From JBEATZ01 sp041178545 (lineage in GTDB: Bacteria > Planctomycetota > UBA1135 > UBA2386), in contig JBEGVB010000024.1 of the NCBI GenBank assembly GCA_041178545.1, positions 4,070 through 68,069 of the forward strand: DNA of 64,000 bases, written 5' to 3'. A program made the position numbers and the translations under genes. The notes under the pieces are model-generated. The model worked only from the letters and a program-made list of their open reading frames with translations, was not told the DNA's origin and did no database searches. Shown in pieces: positions 59,909 to 64,000 of this stretch; within the stretch, counting starts at the first letter, position 1, and the number at the start of each line of letters is the position of its first letter.

Positions 59909-61015
59909 ATGAACGGACCGAAGCACCCGCACGCCTCCAGAGGCCCTGCGTCCCGCAGGGCGGCATGGCGTGTTGTCGCCCTGGCTGCCGGGACGTGCGC
60001 AGCCCTGGCCCTGTGCGAGACCCTGCTACGGTGTCTCCTGCCGCAGCCGGCCTCGTGGCTCGCCATCTACGCAGCACACCCGAGGCTCGAGGCCTACGGC
60101 CTGGCCCCGAACCAGCATGCCCTCGTCGAGACGGGTGAGTGCCGCTGGGAGGTGCACACCGACTCGCGCGGACACCGCACCGGGGCAGCAACCTCCTCGG
60201 CCGACCCCGGGCTCCCCACCGTCCTCTGGCTCGGCGACTCGTTCACCTTCGGCTACTCGGTCTCCCACGCGGAGAGCTTCGTCGGCCGCATCGCAGGCCG
60301 CGACCGAGGCACGCGAATCCACGTGAACGCTGCAGTACCGGGACACGGCCCTCGCGAGTACGCAGACACCCTCGACGACCTGCTGCAGCAGGGGCTGGAG
60401 CCACAGGCCGTGATCGCGTGCACGTACGTGGGCAACGACTTGATGGACATGGTCTGGGACAAGCCGAACGTGGTGCGCAACGGGGTGGTGGGCGACCGCG
60501 GCGACCTGCGGTCCTTCGTCAAGCGGAACCTCCACACCTACCGGCTCGCGAGCCGAGCCTGGCAGGCGTGGGTGCCTGGCCCGAGCCGCCACCAAGGGCC
60601 ACTGGGATCCGTGGCGGACCCGTCGGCATGGTCCACCGAGCCGCTTGCCTCGGCCAGCTTGGGGTACCGGGAGTCCTTTGCACGGATGGCGTCAACGTGC
60701 GCCACACGGGGGATCCCCTTCCACGTGGTGGTCCTGCCACCGCGCCAGACCGTGGCCGCTGCGCGGGGAGAGTCGGCACCGGTGGATTCGCAACGCTCGG
60801 ACCCGAGGCTACCCGTCGCCAAGGTGCGCTCGCTGCTGGAGCAGACGGGGCTCGCCCCTGTCGACGTGACCGATGCCCTTGCCGCAGAACAGGTCGAACG
60901 GACCTACTTCCGCCACGACACCCACTTCACGCCAGCAGGTCACGCACTCGTGGCAGACGCACTGGTGGCGCGCCTCGCGTCCCTGGCGGAGGCAGCACCA
61001 GCGCCGCCGCGCTGA
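59909..61015 (+). CDS. SGNH/GDSL-like hydrolase with N-terminal membrane anchor
   Basis: A 368-residue protein with one hydrophobic segment (residues about 18-40). The rest is SGNH-like: LWLGDSFTFGYSV holds the nucleophile serine (block I), VNAAVPGHGPREYADTL and TYVGNDLMDMV provide blocks II/III, and RHDTHFTPAGHALVADAL is block V with the Asp/His pair. This lipase/acylhydrolase fold acts on acyl groups of surface glycans or lipids. A strong AAGGAGAGG precedes ATG 59909. It converges on the His-rich lipoprotein gene, the two stops lying within 10 bases. Confidence 0.83.
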   Translation: MNGPKHPHASRGPASRRAAWRVVALAAGTCAALALCETLLRCLLPQPASWLAIYAAHPRLEAYGLAPNQHALVETGECRWEVHTDSRGHRTGAATSSADPGLPTVLWLGDSFTFGYSVSHAESFVGRIAGRDRGTRIHVNAAVPGHGPREYADTLDDLLQQGLEPQAVIACTYVGNDLMDMVWDKPNVVRNGVVGDRGDLRSFVKRNLHTYRLASRAWQAWVPGPSRHQGPLGSVADPSAWSTEPLASASLGYRESFARMASTCATRGIPFHVVVLPPRQTVAAARGESAPVDSQRSDPRLPVAKVRSLLEQTGLAPVDVTDALAAEQVERTYFRHDTHFTPAGHALVADALVARLASLAEAAPAPPR

Positions 61016-61018
61016 GAC

Positions 61019-61444
61019 TCAGTGCCCCTCGGGCAACTCGGGGTTGTAGGTCACCCCTTCGAGCTGGAACGAGGCGCGGCCGTGCAGGTGCTCCTGCTTG
61101 AGCGCATCGTGGGCAGCGCGGAACGACGATGCCTTGCCGTCCGTGGGGTTGGCAGCGGTCGTGGCGATCTCCACCCACTCCTTGCCCTGCTCGACGCGCA
61201 GCACGAGCGAGGTGGGGACGAGCAACGGGGTCTTCTCGTCCTCCTTGGTGAAGATCAGCTCGACCTCGCCCACGCCGCGCTTGTGGATCACCTCCATGTG
61301 GCCTGCGCCCCCGGAGAGCTCGACCACGTGGCCGCCGTTGGGGCCGTGCTCGTGCTCGTGGGCATCAGCACCGGCAGGAGCGCCCTTGTTGCAGGCGGCG
61401 AGGAGGGACAACGACAACAGCGGGAGCAGGAACTTGTTCTTCAT
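61019..61444 (-). CDS. Histidine-rich small lipoprotein (predicted metal-binding)
   Basis: A 141-residue protein with lipobox LLAACN (residues about 14-19). Directly after the lipidation site is a metal-binding-looking segment, DAHEHEHGPNGGHVVEL, followed by a small beta domain with LVLRVEQGKEWVEIATT and KQEHLHGRASFQLEGV. The HEHEHGPNGGH pattern also occurs in periplasmic metal-handling and efflux-adaptor leader regions. A copper, zinc or nickel role is therefore plausible but unproven. No efflux pump is adjacent. ATG 61444 fits the signal peptide. Confidence 0.75.
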   Translation of the reverse strand: MKNKFLLPLLSLSLLAACNKGAPAGADAHEHEHGPNGGHVVELSGGAGHMEVIHKRGVGEVELIFTKEDEKTPLLVPTSLVLRVEQGKEWVEIATTAANPTDGKASSFRAAHDALKQEHLHGRASFQLEGVTYNPELPEGH

Positions 61445-61504
61445 GGATGGGGTCCTCGGACAGGAGACTAGGAGACTGGACGCGGGGGCCCAAGGTCGCT
61501 GGCC

Positions 61505-62788
61505 TCAGATCGGTCTCGCGCCCCGAGCCGCAGAGAGCTCTGCGGCCGTGCGCTCCTGCTGCTCCCACTGCCCGTAGAGGTGGCCTCGCGAGGCCAGGGT
61601 GTGCAGCTGCTTGCGCACCTCGGGGGCGAGCACGCCCGGTGGCATGCGGCGGAACGGCGTGCCGGGCAGCGGCAGGAAGGTGTGGCCGTGCACGCGCGCG
61701 CCCAGCGCGACAAGCCGGTCCATGAGTCCGAGCGTGGCCTGGACGTCCTCTGGCTCCTCGCCTGGCATGCCGAACAGGAAGTCGACGTGCGGCACGAACC
61801 CGTGCTCGACGCAGAGTGCAGCAGCGCGCTCGACGGTCGCGCTGTCGTGGCCGCGCGCGCTCGCCGCGAGCATGCGATCGCTGCCCGACTGGCCGCCGAG
61901 GATGAGCGCACGGTTGGTGACGTACCGCTTGACCAGAGCGAGTGCCTGTGCCGTCACGTGCTCCGGACGGATCTCACTGGGGAAGGTGCCGAACCACAGC
62001 CGGCGTTGCGGACCGATGGCCTCGCGGCAGCGCGCCAGCAGCTGCTCGACGGCACCGAGGTCCGGGTCCGGGCCGTGCGCGCCGTAGCTGAGCGACGTGG
62101 GAGTGAGGAACCGGAAGTCGACGAAGCCGTGCTGCACAAGCCAGCTCACCCAGTGCAGCACGTTGTCGATGCTGCGGTGCCGGAAGTTTGCGCCCGCAAA
62201 GTAGGGCGTCTGGCAGAACCGGCACGCGTAAACGCAGCCGCGCGTGATCTCGATGGGCCCGAACCGGTCGTGCCGCGGCGCGAACGGCGGCCATTCGTCC
62301 AGCACGATGCGGTCGGCCCTGCCGTTGCGCACCAGCGCGCCCTGCGCGTCGCGCGAGGCGGCACCGGGAACGGCACGCACGTCGGCGCCCTTGTCCCAGG
62401 CATGGACCAGGTCACAGACCAGCTGCTCGCCCTCGCCCACCGCCACGAGGTCGAAGCCAGCCTGCAGCGTCTGCAGCGGCTCGGCACTCGCATGTACGCC
62501 GCCTGCCACGTGCAGCACGCGCGCGTCGTCGACCTGCGCACGGACCGCGGCCAGCTCGTCCCGCATCTGCGCGAAGTCGGGCGAGTAGAACGACCAGCCC
62601 ACCAGCGGTCGCCGCCCGGCCGCCAGGGCATCGCGGACCGCCCCAACCACGGCCTCGGGCCCGCCTGCAAACACGACCGGCACGTCGCGCGTGCGCAGGT
62701 CGCTGTCCAACGCGCCCGTGAGCACGTGGAACGCGAACTTGCCGGTTCGCCGGTAGGCCCAGACCACCGTTGCAGGTGCCATGTGCAT
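61505..62788 (-). CDS. B12-binding-domain radical SAM protein, MJ_1487-like
   Basis: A protein of about 427 residues. The N-terminal part (about 1-130) fits a B12-binding-type Rossmann domain (FAGGPEAVVGAVRDAL, LVGWSFYSPDF, LHVAGGVHASAEPLQTL). The radical SAM core begins with EITRGCVYACRFCQTP, the Cx3Cx2C iron-sulfur site, and continues with FRFLTPTSLSYGAHGP, LILGGQSGSDRML and VDFLFGMPGEEPEDV. This matches the TIGR04013-type family named after a methanogen protein, whose reaction is unknown, although I identify it only by motif memory. The start is ATG 62788, with ATG 62782 as alternative. Confidence 0.83.
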   Translation of the reverse strand: MHMAPATVVWAYRRTGKFAFHVLTGALDSDLRTRDVPVVFAGGPEAVVGAVRDALAAGRRPLVGWSFYSPDFAQMRDELAAVRAQVDDARVLHVAGGVHASAEPLQTLQAGFDLVAVGEGEQLVCDLVHAWDKGADVRAVPGAASRDAQGALVRNGRADRIVLDEWPPFAPRHDRFGPIEITRGCVYACRFCQTPYFAGANFRHRSIDNVLHWVSWLVQHGFVDFRFLTPTSLSYGAHGPDPDLGAVEQLLARCREAIGPQRRLWFGTFPSEIRPEHVTAQALALVKRYVTNRALILGGQSGSDRMLAASARGHDSATVERAAALCVEHGFVPHVDFLFGMPGEEPEDVQATLGLMDRLVALGARVHGHTFLPLPGTPFRRMPPGVLAPEVRKQLHTLASRGHLYGQWEQQERTAAELSAARGARPI

Positions 62789-62855
62789 GAGGCTAGCAGC
62801 GCGTGCGCGACGAACCATGACCGTCGCCACAGCCGGTGCCGCTATCCTGCCGCCC

Positions 62856-64000
62856 ATGCACGCGCAGCCCCGTCGGCGCCCAGTGGTCCCCGCAGCCCTC
62901 CTCGCCCTCTCCGCGCTGGCCTCCTGCGCATCGCGACCGAGCTTCCACGAGGACCTCGCGTCCCTGCGGCAGCATCGCGAGACCCTCGTGCTCACTGCGC
63001 CCGACGGCAGTGGCAAGGTGGCCGTGGTGCCGGAGTTCCAGGGCCGGGTGATGACCTCCACCATTGGCGACGGCAACGGCATGTCGCACGGGTTCCTGAA
63101 GCACGATCGCATCGCCGCGCGCGACCTGCTCCCGGGGATGAACCCCTACGGCGGCGAGGACCGGTTCTGGCTCGGCCCCGAAGGCGGACCGTTCTCGCTC
63201 TTCTTCGCGCCGGGCAAGGAGCAGGTGATCGCGAACTGGCAGACACCTGCCCCCATCGACTCGGAGCCCTTTGCCCTCGCAGGCCTCACGGGCTCGAGCG
63301 CGCGTTTCACTCGGCGCGCCCAGTTCACCAACGCGTCCGGCACCCGCTTCGACGTGGGCATCGAACGCGAGGTGGTCGTTCTGGACGCAACAGCCACCCT
63401 CGTCGAGCTCGGTGCTGCGCCCGACGAACTGCAGGTGGTGGCATTCGAGTCGCGCAACACCGTCACCAACCGCGGCGACGAGGCCTGGCGCAAGCGCAGC
63501 GGCCTGCTTTCCATCTGGGTCCTCGGCATGTTCCCGCCCGGCGACTCCACCACCGTCGTGGTCCCGCTCGCCCTCGCTGGCGACCAGCCGCTCGGTTCGC
63601 TCGTGAACGACAGCTACTTCGGCAAGGTCCCAGGCGACCGGCTCCTGCGCGTCCTCGCCGGTCCTGCCCTCGACCTGCCGGCGCGGCGCTCGGCCCTGCT
63701 GTTCCGCGCCGACGGCCAGCTGCGCAGCAAGATCGGCGTGCGCCCCGAGGCAGCGCTGGGCGTCATGGGCAGCTGGGACGCGGACCACGAGGTGCTGACG
63801 ATCGTCACCCACACGCTGCCGCCGCAGGCTCGCGACTACGTCAACTCGACGTGGGGCGCGCAGGAGCATCCCTACGGCGGCGACGCGCTGAACAGCTACA
63901 ACGACGGGCCCACGGTCCCGGGTGGCGCACCGTTCGGCCCGTTCTACGAGCTGGAGAGCTCGTCCCCGGCGGCTGAGCTGGCCCCCGGGGAGAGCCTGCG
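62856..64000 (+). CDS. DUF6786-like lipoprotein (C-terminus beyond window)
   Basis: The ATG at 62856 opens a frame running to the window end: 381 complete codons plus two bases. It starts with a lipoprotein signal (lipobox LSALASCA, residues about 18-25). The mature region is beta-rich: GRVMTSTIGDGNGMSHGFL, GGEDRFWLGPEGGPFSLFF, FTNASGTRFDVGIEREVVV, LLSIWVLGMFPPGD and, near the end, PFGPFYELESSSPAAELAPGESL. This last segment and the early one resemble DUF6786 proteins, which look like sugar-mutarotase-type beta sandwiches; function unknown. The start is preceded by TATCCT (62843-62848), 7 nt upstream. Confidence 0.8.
   Translation, partial: MHAQPRRRPVVPAALLALSALASCASRPSFHEDLASLRQHRETLVLTAPDGSGKVAVVPEFQGRVMTSTIGDGNGMSHGFLKHDRIAARDLLPGMNPYGGEDRFWLGPEGGPFSLFFAPGKEQVIANWQTPAPIDSEPFALAGLTGSSARFTRRAQFTNASGTRFDVGIEREVVVLDATATLVELGAAPDELQVVAFESRNTVTNRGDEAWRKRSGLLSIWVLGMFPPGDSTTVVVPLALAGDQPLGSLVNDSYFGKVPGDRLLRVLAGPALDLPARRSALLFRADGQLRSKIGVRPEAALGVMGSWDADHEVLTIVTHTLPPQARDYVNSTWGAQEHPYGGDALNSYNDGPTVPGGAPFGPFYELESSSPAAELAPGESL

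Noticed and set aside
1..64000. tRNA or rRNA genes, CRISPR arrays, insertion sequences, prophage or plasmid genes.
   Set aside because: The gaps were read on both strands; no T-loop/cloverleaf pattern, no spacer-repeat array, no transposase, integrase or phage gene was seen. Only the fold-back element at 32933-33389 has a possible mobile-element character.

Overview
The window is a chromosomal stretch of a very G+C-rich bacterium (roughly 70% by eye). About 52 protein genes are densely packed on both strands, with mostly very short gaps. I see no rRNA, tRNA, CRISPR array, IS element or phage gene. The gene content points to Planctomycetota: an adjacent DUF1501/DUF1800 pair, an Hc1-type histone-like small protein (a PVC-superphylum trait), secreted proteins sharing a C-terminal module with an LG(A/F)PG motif, an FGE-domain exported protein, an H-NOX/kinase pair and a DEAGxGP ribonuclease HII relative. 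kdsA and many lipoproteins imply an outer membrane. The class within the phylum is not resolved, and the assignment is an inference without a search.

Layout. 1-6.6 kb: pseudouridine synthase (cut by the window edge), HD-GYP response regulator, exported FGE-domain protein coupled to a 3,5-epimerase-like cupin, RmlD-type reductase and a diacylglycerol-kinase-like lipid kinase. 6.6-13.8 kb: STAS/kinase-like fusion, PKD surface protein, pterin dehydratase, kdsA and a second surface protein. 13.8-22.8 kb: AcuC-type deacetylase, a coupled DUF1501/DUF1800/unknown secreted cluster, a FabZ-like enzyme and a GT-C-type membrane protein. 22.8-32.7 kb: DUF4279 protein coupled to a Pus10-type tRNA pseudouridine synthase, pseudo-receiver, RNase HII-like protein, valS-yaeQ, and an H-NOX sensor overlapping its hybrid kinase. 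32.7-43.8 kb: CWC protein, a 457-bp fold-back element, exported MsrB, an exported methyltransferase/TIM-barrel fusion, thioredoxin-fold protein, mutM, PDZ lipoprotein, MFS transporter, FAD amine-oxidase/UGM-like enzyme, TPR protein and EEP-fold phosphatase. 43.8-45.6 kb: about 460 bp of non-coding, multi-hairpin sequence ending in an intrinsic terminator, followed by an orphan DGQHR (DndB-like) gene. 45.6-52.5 kb (minus strand): phosphodiester-glycosidase, PTPS-III-type enzyme, GT2, glyQ, glyS and an esterase. 52.5-59.8 kb: Hc1-like protein, cupin, fusA, tandem GT-C paralogues and a DUF3313 lipoprotein. 59.8-64 kb: SGNH protein, His-rich lipoprotein, B12-binding radical SAM protein and a DUF6786-like lipoprotein cut by the window end.

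How the genes work together. Translation and RNA modification are well represented (valS, glyQS, fusA, two pseudouridine synthases). There is an envelope and surface-glycan theme (kdsA, RmlC/RmlD-like, GT2, three GT-C proteins, UGM-like, exported proteins). Signalling is gas- and phosphorelay-based (HD-GYP, H-NOX/HNOBA kinase, STAS fusion). The least explained parts, and the best candidates for undescribed biology, are the two structured non-coding regions (32933-33389 and 43872-44331), the isolated DGQHR gene next to the second, the STAS/kinase-like fusion, and the bacterial Pus10 coupled to DUF4279.
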